From the NCBI GenBank assembly GCA_021850705.1, contig JAJZKU010000005.1, positions 1-51,064 on the forward strand: a stretch of DNA of 51,064 nucleotides, written 5' to 3'. Origin of the DNA: Microcaldota archaeon. Lineage in GTDB: Archaea > Micrarchaeota > Micrarchaeia > Micrarchaeales > CABMGC01. The translations under genes were made by a program, and so were the position numbers. Of this stretch, positions 32,197 to 40,624 are shown one piece after another. The notes beneath the pieces are model-generated. The model was not told the DNA's origin. It saw nothing but the letters and a program-made list of their open reading frames with translations, and searched no databases. Position 1 is the first letter of the stretch. The number at the start of each line of letters is the position of its first letter.

Positions 32197-34776
32197 TCAG
32201 AACAGGTATATTGCGAACTGCCTGATAAATCTCTTGATTCCCTGATAAAATGGATTGGAATTCCTCTTCACGTCCTTGACCAACGGGCTGTATTTGCGCT
32301 TCTCTTCTGCAGAGAGTTGGCCTTCTTTTACTATCTCCTGTTTCTTGCCATCGACTATCTGCGTCTCGGTCTTTGATATTATCTCTTTCTTCATCATCGC
32401 ATACCATTCATCAAGAGAATTTCCCTTCCGCTTAATCATGCTGATGAAATCCGACATCTGTATCTTTCTCCTCTTGCCTGTTCTATCCTCTTCTGCAGCG
32501 GGAATCAGCGCTGCCTTGTCGCATATCTCCTCTATATCTGCCTGCGAGAAACCCATAGTAGCCCTTGCCAGCCTGTCATAGGACATGTGGCCCAGAGGCA
32601 TGTTCCTTGTATTATAGATGAACGCGCTCTTCCTTGTCTTGTAATCTGGAGGGGGTATGTATATGGATTCGCCGAATCTCTTGCTCCTCTTGAGCGCAGG
32701 GTCTATGTCCCAGGGCTGGTTTGTTGCGCCTATGACGAATATCCCTTCGGGATTCTTCTCCACTCCGTCCATCTCCTGGAGGAACTGGTTGACCGCCATG
32801 CGCATGAAGCTCTGGTTCTCACCGCCACCTCCGCCCGATCTCTTCGTCCCAAGGGCATCAAGCTCGTCAAAGAATATTACTACAGGAGTGTTTGCCCTCG
32901 CCTGTTCGAATATCGCATGCATGTTCTTCTCCGTGTTTCCTGCATACATGTCCACTATCTCGTTAATCGCTGCGATTATGACCTTTGATTTCGTCTCTCC
33001 GCCTATCGCATTCACGAAATATGTGTTATGCACAAAGAATTCGTTTGCTACAAAGTTATGCGTGTCTTCAACTGTTAAGTCATATACATATTCAGGAGCA
33101 GGCAATTTTTCTATTTTCACTATCTCTTCGTAGACTACCCTGTTTCCCCCTTTCTTCTTAACCTTTCCCCAATGATTCTTGCGTTTAGTCAAAACTCCTG
33201 CTTTACTGCCAAACATCCCTATCTCATCTATGAATATGTCGACGTCTCTGCTTCTTGATACGATGAGTGACCAGTTTGATTCGGTTTTGTGATATAGGTT
33301 CGATAATATACCGAAACGCAAAAGCAGGTGCTGCACATCTCTTACGAGCCGTTCCGAATTGCTCGAATATCCCACAATTCTTGTTCTCTTGATGCCGTAG
33401 ATTCCTGTCTGGGGTTTTTTCTCTTCGAACCATCCGTCTCCGGTAAACAGCCTATTCAGGAAGAGCGCAAGAAGATGCTTTGGAAGCGTATATATTATGT
33501 CAGGAACTTTCTTCTCATACGAACTAGTGTAGGATAGGCCGGCATTGTCAAGGAACTGCTGCATTTTGTTTCTTTCCTGACCGCCAGTATGGTTTCCGTT
33601 TACATACATAGTCATTATCCTTCCGTCCTTAGACTGGATGTTTACATGCAGTACAGAATCAAACTGCCTTACCGAGGATTGAAAGTCTTCAAGAACCTCT
33701 ATGTCACCATTTGTGAATGCAGCTTTCCCCTGCGTAAGTCCACCTTCGGTTATGAAGTATGCAAGAAGCTTTACCTCGCACTCTCTCATCGTTGTGGATC
33801 CGAAGATAGGCATATCGCGCGGCACTCCTATAAATTCCCCTTCATCAAGCTTGCTGGCCTCCATCCATTCTCCCTTCTTGGTGAGCAGAGGGTGTTCAGG
33901 AGTGCATTCGAGCACCCTGTTCCTGTTCGTAGTTATCTTCAGCAAAGGCTTGCCTTCAAGCTTCCACCATCCTGAGACCTTCCTCACAGCGAGTTTGTGC
34001 TGCGGGGTAAGAGTAAGTATTTCAGGTTCCCTGTTTTCAACGACCTCCTTTATTGTAAGGTACCTGCCGTCAGGAAGAAGTACGCGGCTATCTGCGCTTA
34101 TGCACTTCCCGCAACCTGGCGGACCATAGAATATAACGCCGAGACCCAGCTTCTTCCCGTATGCCTTTAGCAGCTCCGGCTTCTTTATTGCAAGCACTAT
34201 GTTCTCGTATATCAGCTTCTTCTCCTTCTTCATCCCAACTACGTCGTCGAAATTTATCTTCGACTCGTGCCATTTCACCTTCTTTATCTGCCCTTCCTCC
34301 ACCACAGTGGATTTTGAACCGGTTGAGTTGTCTTCCTGGCTAGGGCTGTCATTGACAAGGACCTTGTCCTTCTTATCTTCAAGGGCTTCAAGCCTTGTCT
34401 TTGCCTGCTCATAGTCAGGATTCTTCGACAGTGCCTTTTCATACCACTCTTTGGCTCCCTGATAATCCTTCTGGTACTCCGCTATTATGCCCATTATGTA
34501 AGGTGCATCGTGGCTGTCCGGCTCAAGCTCCAATACCTTCTCGGCATCGCGCAGCGCATTTTCATACTTGTTCAGTATGGCATATGCCAGCGCCCTGTTG
34601 AAGTATGCGCTTGCATACTCCGGATCCTGCTTTATCGCCTTTGAATACTGTTCTATCGCCTCTTCAAATTCATTGTTCTCGAAGAGGGTTCCTGCCTTTT
34701 TGTAAGTCTCCTTGGCAGCAGGGCTGGGAACATGCTTGCTTGTAGTAGAAGTATCTGTTGAGTCGCCGGCTGCCAT
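32197..34776 (-). CDS. TPR-AAA ATPase interrupted by an intein
   Basis: 859 aa from the ATG at 34776; a GTG at 34785 adds three residues. About three TPR repeats (residues 20-132) precede a single AAA+ domain. The P-loop G-P-P-G-C-G-K is split from its T by the intein at 33025-34104; the spliced host would be 499 aa. After the intein come the pore-loop region, Walker B V-V-I-F-F-D-E-L-D, sensor 1 G-A-T-N-Q-P and R-S-K-R-F with the arginine finger. The order resembles Vps4/spastin/Cdc48-type remodelling ATPases, but the TPR fusion is not a standard member. Partners probably bind the TPRs. The substrate is unknown. Confidence 0.9.
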   Translation of the reverse strand: MAAGDSTDTSTTSKHVPSPAAKETYKKAGTLFENNEFEEAIEQYSKAIKQDPEYASAYFNRALAYAILNKYENALRDAEKVLELEPDSHDAPYIMGIIAEYQKDYQGAKEWYEKALSKNPDYEQAKTRLEALEDKKDKVLVNDSPSQEDNSTGSKSTVVEEGQIKKVKWHESKINFDDVVGMKKEKKLIYENIVLAIKKPELLKAYGKKLGLGVIFYGPPGCGKCISADSRVLLPDGRYLTIKEVVENREPEILTLTPQHKLAVRKVSGWWKLEGKPLLKITTNRNRVLECTPEHPLLTKKGEWMEASKLDEGEFIGVPRDMPIFGSTTMRECEVKLLAYFITEGGLTQGKAAFTNGDIEVLEDFQSSVRQFDSVLHVNIQSKDGRIMTMYVNGNHTGGQERNKMQQFLDNAGLSYTSSYEKKVPDIIYTLPKHLLALFLNRLFTGDGWFEEKKPQTGIYGIKRTRIVGYSSNSERLVRDVQHLLLRFGILSNLYHKTESNWSLIVSRSRDVDIFIDEIGMFGSKAGVLTKRKNHWGKVKKKGGNRVVYEEIVKIEKLPAPEYVYDLTVEDTHNFVANEFFVHNTYFVNAIGGETKSKVIIAAINEIVDMYAGNTEKNMHAIFEQARANTPVVIFFDELDALGTKRSGGGGGENQSFMRMAVNQFLQEMDGVEKNPEGIFVIGATNQPWDIDPALKRSKRFGESIYIPPPDYKTRKSAFIYNTRNMPLGHMSYDRLARATMGFSQADIEEICDKAALIPAAEEDRTGKRRKIQMSDFISMIKRKGNSLDEWYAMMKKEIISKTETQIVDGKKQEIVKEGQLSAEEKRKYSPLVKDVKRNSNPFYQGIKRFIRQFAIYLF
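33025..34104 (-). other. Intein with LAGLIDADG endonuclease domain, inserted in the AAA P-loop
   Basis: 360 residues. The first residue is Cys (C-I-S-A-D-S-R-V-L-L), block B reads C-T-P-E-H-P-L-L (the T-x-x-H motif), and the end is F-F-V-H-N followed by extein Thr (the H-N | T splice junction). Two degenerate LAGLIDADG motifs are visible, L-L-A-Y-F-I-T-E-G-G and L-F-L-N-R-L-F-T-G-D-G-W. The insertion falls between Lys and Thr of the P-loop, so the ATPase cannot bind nucleotide normally before splicing. All splicing residues look intact. Confidence 0.93.
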
Positions 34777-34835
34777 AAATATCACTTTAAAGTATAGGAG
34801 TATCCAGATTTATATTTGTTGGTTATAGCACGCAG

Positions 34836-35246
34836 TTATATCCTGTCAAGGAATATGTTTAATTCCTTGTCAACCGCGACTATGCCAGGATTCTCCCTTG
34901 GCACATTCTTCAATGAATAGCTCTTGAATTTGCCCAGGAGCACCATCGCCTCTGAATTAAGCTCCTTCAGCTTGCTCTCCTTGACCTTGTAATTGCCGTT
35001 CAACTGGTTCACTATTAGTTTGCTGTCTGAGAACAGCTCTATGTCATTTTCTTCTCCCATTCTGTCTATAACCTTACGCAACGCATTAATCACGGCGTTA
35101 TACTCAGCCACATTGTTAGTCGCTATCCCGTTGTATTCCGTATTCTTGTATATCAGCTTTCCATGTGCATCTGAGATCGAGTATCCGGAAGCGCTCTTTC
35201 CCGGATTTCCTCTCGCTGCCCCATCCGTATATATTCTTAAAAACAT
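34836..35246 (-). CDS. rnhA: Ribonuclease HI
   Basis: 136 aa. The catalytic carboxylates are D8 (Y-T-D-G-A-A-R-G-N-P-G), E48 (N-V-A-E-Y), D74 (F-S-D-S) and D126 (A-V-D). V-P-R-E-N before the last Asp is typical of the archaeal/bacterial RNase HI-like group that lacks the basic protrusion. It cleaves the RNA strand of RNA-DNA hybrids. Confidence 0.9.
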   Translation of the reverse strand: MFLRIYTDGAARGNPGKSASGYSISDAHGKLIYKNTEYNGIATNNVAEYNAVINALRKVIDRMGEENDIELFSDSKLIVNQLNGNYKVKESKLKELNSEAMVLLGKFKSYSLKNVPRENPGIVAVDKELNIFLDRI

Positions 35247-35275
35247 GAAAACACGTATTGATACTTCACGGCATA

Positions 35276-35289
35276 ATATTAAATATTTA
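35276..35289. promoter_or_regulatory. Central TATA element, RNase HI (left) / hypothetical gene (right)
   Basis: The AT-only stretch spanning 35276-35289 lies in the middle of a 70-nt divergent gap, 37 nt from the left start and 34 nt from the right. Confidence 0.45.
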
Positions 35290-35316
35290 TTTTGCTATCT
35301 AATCACAGGTGTTTAA

Positions 35317-35730
35317 ATGGGATTATTTGACCGGTTTGGAAAGAGAAACGTCGCAGATGATTTGGAAAAGCAGCTTCCTTATGCCATGAAAACGGAGTTT
35401 GTGCCGTATAAACTTAGGGCTAATGGCAGGAGTTCGTCATCGCTTTTTGTAAGCGTAAAGAACCTTACCAAGGAGCCGGTAATGAGCTCGGTTATTATAG
35501 AGGTGCCGCAGAAGCTGAATCTTGACGAGATAGGGATGGCAAAGCAGAAAGAGGTAAGGATAGGCATGCTTGCCCCTAACGAGGAAAAACGCGCCACGAT
35601 AGATATATACTCCGGACCTGCAACTGACAAGGGGGATTACACGCTTTCAGTCACTGCATTCGTTCATTACAGAGATTATGGCCATGTGCTCAATTCCATG
35701 AAGAAGCGCGTCATGATATCAGCGATCTGA
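35317..35730 (+). CDS. Hypothetical protein with an amphipathic N-terminus and a beta-sandwich-like core
   Basis: 137 aa. It opens M-G-L-F-D-R-F-G-K-R, very like the membrane-targeting start of SepF in this window (M-G-V-F-D-K-L-G). The rest reads as a single Ig/CARDB-like beta sandwich (S-L-F-V-S-V-K-N-L-T, A-P-N-E-E-K-R-A-T-I-D-I, G-D-Y-T-L-S-V). It has no signal peptide and so is probably cytosolic and membrane-associated. I do not recognise a named family. It overlaps the convergent wHTH gene by 12 nt. Confidence 0.7.
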   Translation: MGLFDRFGKRNVADDLEKQLPYAMKTEFVPYKLRANGRSSSSLFVSVKNLTKEPVMSSVIIEVPQKLNLDEIGMAKQKEVRIGMLAPNEEKRATIDIYSGPATDKGDYTLSVTAFVHYRDYGHVLNSMKKRVMISAI

Positions 35731-36036
35731 TCCGTTCTGCTGTTCCTGCTTCTGTACAGGATTTGAAGCCGATTCCAGCTTTTGCTTAATCACAATTATG
35801 GCTTTGGCGACCTCCATCCCTTTCTCGGTAAGGAAGATCCTCTTTATCCTTCCGTGCTTCTCGCTCGCCATTATGCCCATGCGCTCGCATCTGTTTACAA
35901 AATTAGAGGTGTGTATATATGTTACGCCTGTTGCCTTTGCAAGATCCGTTATATGCCATTCCTTCTCTTCGATAAGTACGGTTAGCAGCTTTACCTGCTT
36001 CTCTTTGAATAGGAGCATTCCCAACGAATCTTTCAT
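35719..36036 (-). CDS. Winged-helix transcriptional regulator
   Basis: 105 aa, a single MarR-like winged helix: W-H-I-T-D-L-A-K-A-T-G-V-T-Y-I-H-T-S-N-F-V-N is the helix-turn-helix and G-R-I-K-R-I-F-L-T-E-K-G the wing. A Gln/Ser-rich tail follows. It lies 12 nt downstream of the pilin-like gene on the same strand and may be cotranscribed with it. Its targets are unknown. Confidence 0.8.
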   Translation of the reverse strand: MKDSLGMLLFKEKQVKLLTVLIEEKEWHITDLAKATGVTYIHTSNFVNRCERMGIMASEKHGRIKRIFLTEKGMEVAKAIIVIKQKLESASNPVQKQEQQNGSDR

Positions 36037-36048
36037 ATCCTCAGCTTT

Positions 36049-36537
36049 TCAAGAACTGGTCACTTTGGCCGCTATTTTTCCGTATATGAGGTTCTGGAAG
36101 CCTGTACGCGTGTCCGTGTAATTGAGCGCTATTGAACCTGTAAATAAGCTGCTGAGCTGGCCGCTGAAAGGAGTATTTCCTTGATAGCATGTAGTCTTGA
36201 ATGTACTGTTCTCACCTGCATTCATCGGCACAGGCGGAGAGTATTTCTGTATGTGTGCGGTAGTCTGGTTTGAGTTGCACCCTACCTGGGTTATATTTAT
36301 CGGGTTTATGTTTGTGTACTCGATATTAAGCACTATGAGACCGTTGCTGTAGAAGTAATCGCTCGTGCATGTGAAACCTGCCGGGAGGGTGCATAATGGA
36401 GAGACATAATTTGAAGGGGTAAAGACATTAAGTTCGTAAAGAGCAACTAGCACTACCCCTATGATCAGAATTGCCCATCCGTAGGTCATCAGGTATTCCA
36501 TAGCGCTCTGGAGCTTATGCGTTCCTGTTTTAAGCAT
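36049..36537 (-). CDS. Type IV pilin-like protein
   Basis: 162 aa. It has a class III prepilin signal: a short basic leader ending H-K, then L-Q-S-A-M-E-Y-L-M-T-Y-G-W-A-I-L-I and a hydrophobic helix of about 20 residues. This is the common pattern of DPANN pilins, with Glu near +5. The remaining 125 residues are Asn/Thr-rich with five cysteines. A secretion ATPase that could assemble it lies 2.6 kb away; no prepilin peptidase or TadC-like platform is in the window. Confidence 0.82.
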   Translation of the reverse strand: MLKTGTHKLQSAMEYLMTYGWAILIIGVVLVALYELNVFTPSNYVSPLCTLPAGFTCTSDYFYSNGLIVLNIEYTNINPINITQVGCNSNQTTAHIQKYSPPVPMNAGENSTFKTTCYQGNTPFSGQLSSLFTGSIALNYTDTRTGFQNLIYGKIAAKVTSS

Positions 36538-36558
36538 ACTTTTATTGCTACTTAAAGG

Positions 36559-36567
36559 ATTATAAAG
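36559..36567. promoter_or_regulatory. TATA element between the pilin gene (left) and the GT-C gene (right)
   Basis: attataaag is centred 26 nt from the pilin start and 46 nt from the GT-C start in a 71-nt gap. It fits the left gene best. Confidence 0.35.
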
Positions 36568-36608
36568 AAGTTACTACATACATGTGAATCGTATTACGGT
36601 AGTTTAAC

Positions 36609-38351
36609 ATGGAGATACTGGGTTATGCGCTTACCGCTGTCTATATGGTTTTGTTTGTAGGTCTCTTGTCAGCGGTAGGAATTTATAGAAAGGATATTTA
36701 CAAGGCACTTAAAGGCAAGGTTACAAAACGTTCACTTATAGCGCTTTTATTCATACTTATCTTCTTCGTGTCATTCCTTCTTATGCTTGTACATCCTGCA
36801 GAGCAGCTGTACTTTGACGAGAACATATACCAGGGCATAGCCTTAAACATACTGAAGCACGGCAACGCGCTATGGTGCCAGTACGGAAGCGCGTATCTTA
36901 ACCAGTGCGGAGCGAGTGCGGTGTATCATGACCCTGTAGAGTGGTCATTCTACATAGCAATGGCTTTCGGCATATTCGGCATAGGTACTGCAACTGCTTA
37001 TGGTATGCAGCTGCTAATAGGTGCATTGCTTATCGTTTTCACCTTCCTGCTGGGCTCGGTAATGAAGGGAGAAAAGACTGGCATACTGTCTGCGCTTGCC
37101 ATGTCGGTGATGCCAGAGTTGATAATATGGTCAAGAGCACAGGCAGTTCCTGACCTGGCACTTGCATCTTTTGCAACTCTTGCGTTTTTCCTCTTCATAG
37201 TGTTTATGGAGAATAAGAAGAGTGCTACTTTGCTACCGTTCCTGCTCTCACTGGGCATAGCTGTTTATGCCAGGACGGAGGGTTCCCTTCTGATACCCCT
37301 GTTCATTTTGTTATACTTCATATATGGAGATTCTTCGATAAAAGAGAACTTCAAAAACAATATGAGATGGCTCAGGAACCTGATAAACAATGATGAAGTG
37401 TCCCTTCTTTATATCCTGTTACTTGCAATACTGCTCGTTCCCCAGGCGTATTACATATCGGGTCAGCTTTCCAATCCCCAGTTCGGGCAGGGTAAGAGCG
37501 GCCTTTTCTCACTGACAAGCTTTGAGACAAACGCACCGATAAATGTGAATTATCTGTTTGGAGCTTTTGATACAAAAGGCTACTATCCTGCGGCTTTCCC
37601 TGTAGAGATAACGCTTCTTGCTGCGATAGGTACAGCTGTTGCTATTGCGACGTCTATAAATGATAGGAAGAACATGTCAATTGTGCTTGCGTTGGGGTTA
37701 TGGTTCCTTGCATACTTTTTCTTCTACTCGTTTTTCTATGCAGGAGCAGCAACCTATGGGGTCGATTCGAGAATGATGCTTCAGCTGCATCCACAGCTCG
37801 TCATACTCTCTGCAATAGGGATAGTTGAGATATCCGGTTTGTTGGCAATGGCAGGAAGTAGAGTGGCTAAGAGAAGACGCAACCGTTCGCTTTTGAATAA
37901 GCGCAATTTATTGATTGCGATTCCGTATGCAGCATTCTTCATAGTGATATTTTTCATATTCGCCCAGTTCTTCCCGATTGTCACCATGCCTCCTTCAAGC
38001 GCACCGCAGCAGAGTGTCATACTGCCTGCAAGCAATTTCATAAACAGCAATTACAGTGCAGTTCCGAGCAACTGCCTTGTCTTCAGCTTCACTCCTGACA
38101 TGTGGTATGAGAATGGAAGATCCTCAGCCCAGATAGGCTATCTGCAGTCTGACAGCAGCAACTTCACCAATTTCACAAAGAGCTACAGGTGTTTTGTACT
38201 GGATTATGGTTACTGGTGCATCGTTCCGCCTTATGACAATACCACATGCCCTGCTTATCTGAAATCGTATAATACAAGCGTCCTTGCAACGAGGAGCATA
38301 AGCGGAGCTGCAAATAATGTAAGCTTCTATCTTCTGAGAAATTATTCCTGA
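36609..38351 (+). CDS. GT-C fold membrane glycosyltransferase (PMT/ArnT-like)
   Basis: 580 aa with roughly ten to eleven membrane helices and a C-terminal external domain (about 460-580) carrying several sequons. The first external loop has Y-F-D-E-N-I-Y-Q-G-I-A, the acidic D-E motif of lipid-sugar-dependent GT-C transferases, and a second loop contains Y-H-D-P-V-E-W. It probably transfers sugars from a polyprenyl-phosphate donor to surface proteins or lipids. The donor and acceptor are unknown. Its 3' end overlaps the convergent gene by 10 nt. Confidence 0.78.
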   Translation: MEILGYALTAVYMVLFVGLLSAVGIYRKDIYKALKGKVTKRSLIALLFILIFFVSFLLMLVHPAEQLYFDENIYQGIALNILKHGNALWCQYGSAYLNQCGASAVYHDPVEWSFYIAMAFGIFGIGTATAYGMQLLIGALLIVFTFLLGSVMKGEKTGILSALAMSVMPELIIWSRAQAVPDLALASFATLAFFLFIVFMENKKSATLLPFLLSLGIAVYARTEGSLLIPLFILLYFIYGDSSIKENFKNNMRWLRNLINNDEVSLLYILLLAILLVPQAYYISGQLSNPQFGQGKSGLFSLTSFETNAPINVNYLFGAFDTKGYYPAAFPVEITLLAAIGTAVAIATSINDRKNMSIVLALGLWFLAYFFFYSFFYAGAATYGVDSRMMLQLHPQLVILSAIGIVEISGLLAMAGSRVAKRRRNRSLLNKRNLLIAIPYAAFFIVIFFIFAQFFPIVTMPPSSAPQQSVILPASNFINSNYSAVPSNCLVFSFTPDMWYENGRSSAQIGYLQSDSSNFTNFTKSYRCFVLDYGYWCIVPPYDNTTCPAYLKSYNTSVLATRSISGAANNVSFYLLRNYS

Positions 38352-39172
38352 ACAGCTCTCCTTTTCCTCATAATCCGTTGCCTTAGTATCAGCAGGGCTA
38401 TTATGATGATTATTGCGATTATCGCTGCCTGCACCAAATAGCCTTTCAACTGATTCTGGCCTGCAGAGTATGGAGTAATCTTTATGATGTATACTGAAGA
38501 ATAGGTCGTACCGTTTGATGAGTATTCCAAAGCTACCGCACCTGAATAGGTATTGTTCTGGCTTGGAAGGTTTGAATAGAGCGTAAAGTTGTGATACTGG
38601 TATGGAGTGATGGCAAAACTGGATATCCTGCTTCCATTCCTTTCAAGCTCAGGAGGGAGTATGAGGGTGATATTGCCGCTTATCGATTTTGAAGAGAAGC
38701 TGTATATGCTCCCGTTAACCTTTGCGGTTGTCGAGTTTATATCCTGTACCGTTACATTGCTTATGCCCAGGAGCGAGAGATGCGCACCGTGGTTCTGCAC
38801 CACGCATGGGAATACCACCGTAAATAACTGGGTGCCTTGCTGATACGTTACAAGGAAGTAGTAAGCAAAAGAACCAGTGTTGTTTCCTATGCTGGAGTTT
38901 ATATCGAAAAGAGCAGCTTTATCAGGGCTTATCTGCGATGTAGAGTACGTACCGGTAAGCTTATCCGAAAACGCATAGTATGATTGTAGGACAACTGATG
39001 ATGCGCTCTCTGTTCCGCTGTTGGCTATAGAGAAGTTTATGCTGCCGTTTTGGTTAAGATTTGACCGGCATGTTCCGGTAAGTGTGACTGTTCCAGCAGC
39101 GTATGCCGTATATACAAGCATGCTGATAAGAAGAATTGGCAGAAATCTGTTCATCTTTTCGCCTTGCTGCAT
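38342..39172 (-). CDS. Secreted, C-terminally anchored surface protein
   Basis: 276 aa. A signal peptide (M-N-R-F-L-P-I-L-L-I-S-M-L-V-Y-T-A-Y-A, residues 7-25) is followed by two beta-rich, Asn/Ser/Thr-rich domains with many sequons. A C-terminal membrane helix (about 243-262) ends in R-Q-R-I-M-R-K-R-R. Its start codon shares a base with the stop of the secretion ATPase gene (TAATG), so the two are translationally coupled. That link suggests a role in the pilus or secretion machine, but I do not recognise the family. Confidence 0.75.
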   Translation of the reverse strand: MQQGEKMNRFLPILLISMLVYTAYAAGTVTLTGTCRSNLNQNGSINFSIANSGTESASSVVLQSYYAFSDKLTGTYSTSQISPDKAALFDINSSIGNNTGSFAYYFLVTYQQGTQLFTVVFPCVVQNHGAHLSLLGISNVTVQDINSTTAKVNGSIYSFSSKSISGNITLILPPELERNGSRISSFAITPYQYHNFTLYSNLPSQNNTYSGAVALEYSSNGTTYSSVYIIKITPYSAGQNQLKGYLVQAAIIAIIIIIALLILRQRIMRKRRAVQE

Positions 39173-40485
39173 TACTGCAAAACTCCCATGTTGCCAAGAC
39201 CTATCTTTTGCATCGCTTTGCCCGGATTGTCATAGTACTCTTTGCAGAATTCATTTATGCCGCGGAGATCCCTTATTCCAAGCTTGTTGAGAGTTTCCAG
39301 TATCTTTGCCCTCCTGTTCTCTTCTGCTATTATCTCATTGGGAGTAAATCCTGACAGTCTGGCAAGTGTATCCCTGTAGGTTATGCTTGGCAGAATCGCA
39401 GAGCCCTTGTGTGTCCTATAGTCATATAGATAGAGATCCGATAGCAGAACCTTTGTTTCTATTCCCGACACCTCTGATATCTGGGTTATCCTTCTTTCGA
39501 AGCCCTTGTCTCCTGCAATCTGGGATATGACCATCAGCGCGTCTATCAGAGTTATTGCACTGCTGCTTATGCTCATCGGAGGCTGCTCCAATCTGTTGAC
39601 TATATCCCTCGTAGTGCTCGCGTGTATAGTGCCAAAGACTATCTTTCCTATCGTCATTGCGGATATGAGGTCCTTGGCTTCGGCACCTCTCACCTCTCCT
39701 ATGATGATCATGTCGGGCCTCATCCTGAGAACGTTCTTCAGAAGATCCTCAAGGGTCAGGTCGAGGTTTGTCTCCAGCCTTACGCAGTTCTCCTGCGTCT
39801 CCGTATTGAGTTCATACGTATCTTCTATCACTACCACCCTTTCCTCAGGCCTGAAGAAACTGAACATTGCGTTAAGCAGAGTGGTCTTTCCGCTTCCAGG
39901 AGTCCCGCCAAGGAGCAGGTTTGCAGGCCTTACCTTCAATCCCTCCGAGTACAGCCATATCCTTGCCGCCATGTTATAGTTAAGCTCGCCGAAGTTTATC
40001 AGGTCTATCACGCTGAATGCATGCTTCTTGAAATTTCTTATCGTGACGCTGGCTCCCCTTGGTGATTTTACCACGTTTGCCCTTGAACCGTTCGGCAGGT
40101 GAATGTCGTATATGTGCTTGTTTGCATCATTTGCTGTTGCGTACATGTTTAGCTTCTTTACGAACCTGACGAGCTCCTGCGGTGTCTTTACCTTCTCTTG
40201 CACCTTCATCTCTCCTTCCGAGCCTTTGTTTATGAATATGTTATCTGTGCTGTTAATCATTATGTCTTCTACCTGTTCATCATGGAGGTAGTTGTTTATA
40301 GGATAAAAATCATGCGTGTCCTTTGCTATCCTTGTTATTATCTCCTGGTCTGAAGACGGGTTGAAGGTCTTGGCTATTTTCTCTATGGCACTGTAAAGCG
40401 ATGCTTCCCCATATATGTCCGACATCTTGCCTTCAAGCTCCTCGAATATCTTCTCTTCAAAATCGTAGAATTCTTCGTCGTCCAT
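39172..40485 (-). CDS. Type II/IV secretion (pilus assembly) ATPase
   Basis: 437 aa. Walker A G-G-T-P-G-S-G-K-T is at 193-201, the Asp box E-D-T-Y-E-L at 221-226, Walker B with R-P-D-M-I-I-I-G-E-V-R-G at 256-267, and the His box G-T-I-H-A-S at 285-290. The order and N-terminal domain fit archaeal TadA/FlaI-like hexameric motors that drive pilus assembly. The usual membrane platform gene (TadC/FlaJ) does not follow; a surface protein does. Two pilin-like genes in the region are candidate substrates. Confidence 0.92.
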   Translation of the reverse strand: MDDEEFYDFEEKIFEELEGKMSDIYGEASLYSAIEKIAKTFNPSSDQEIITRIAKDTHDFYPINNYLHDEQVEDIMINSTDNIFINKGSEGEMKVQEKVKTPQELVRFVKKLNMYATANDANKHIYDIHLPNGSRANVVKSPRGASVTIRNFKKHAFSVIDLINFGELNYNMAARIWLYSEGLKVRPANLLLGGTPGSGKTTLLNAMFSFFRPEERVVVIEDTYELNTETQENCVRLETNLDLTLEDLLKNVLRMRPDMIIIGEVRGAEAKDLISAMTIGKIVFGTIHASTTRDIVNRLEQPPMSISSSAITLIDALMVISQIAGDKGFERRITQISEVSGIETKVLLSDLYLYDYRTHKGSAILPSITYRDTLARLSGFTPNEIIAEENRRAKILETLNKLGIRDLRGINEFCKEYYDNPGKAMQKIGLGNMGVLQ

Positions 40486-40624
40486 GCCAACCAGCAGATG
40501 ATGTTTACTGGTAATAATTCAAAGAGTAAGTTTAATAATCTGCATTCGTCCTGGATGCAGATTGGCGTATAATGCGGTAAGTCAATCTTTTTATTGTTTT
40601 AGAGCTAACGATTATTGTAATTGG

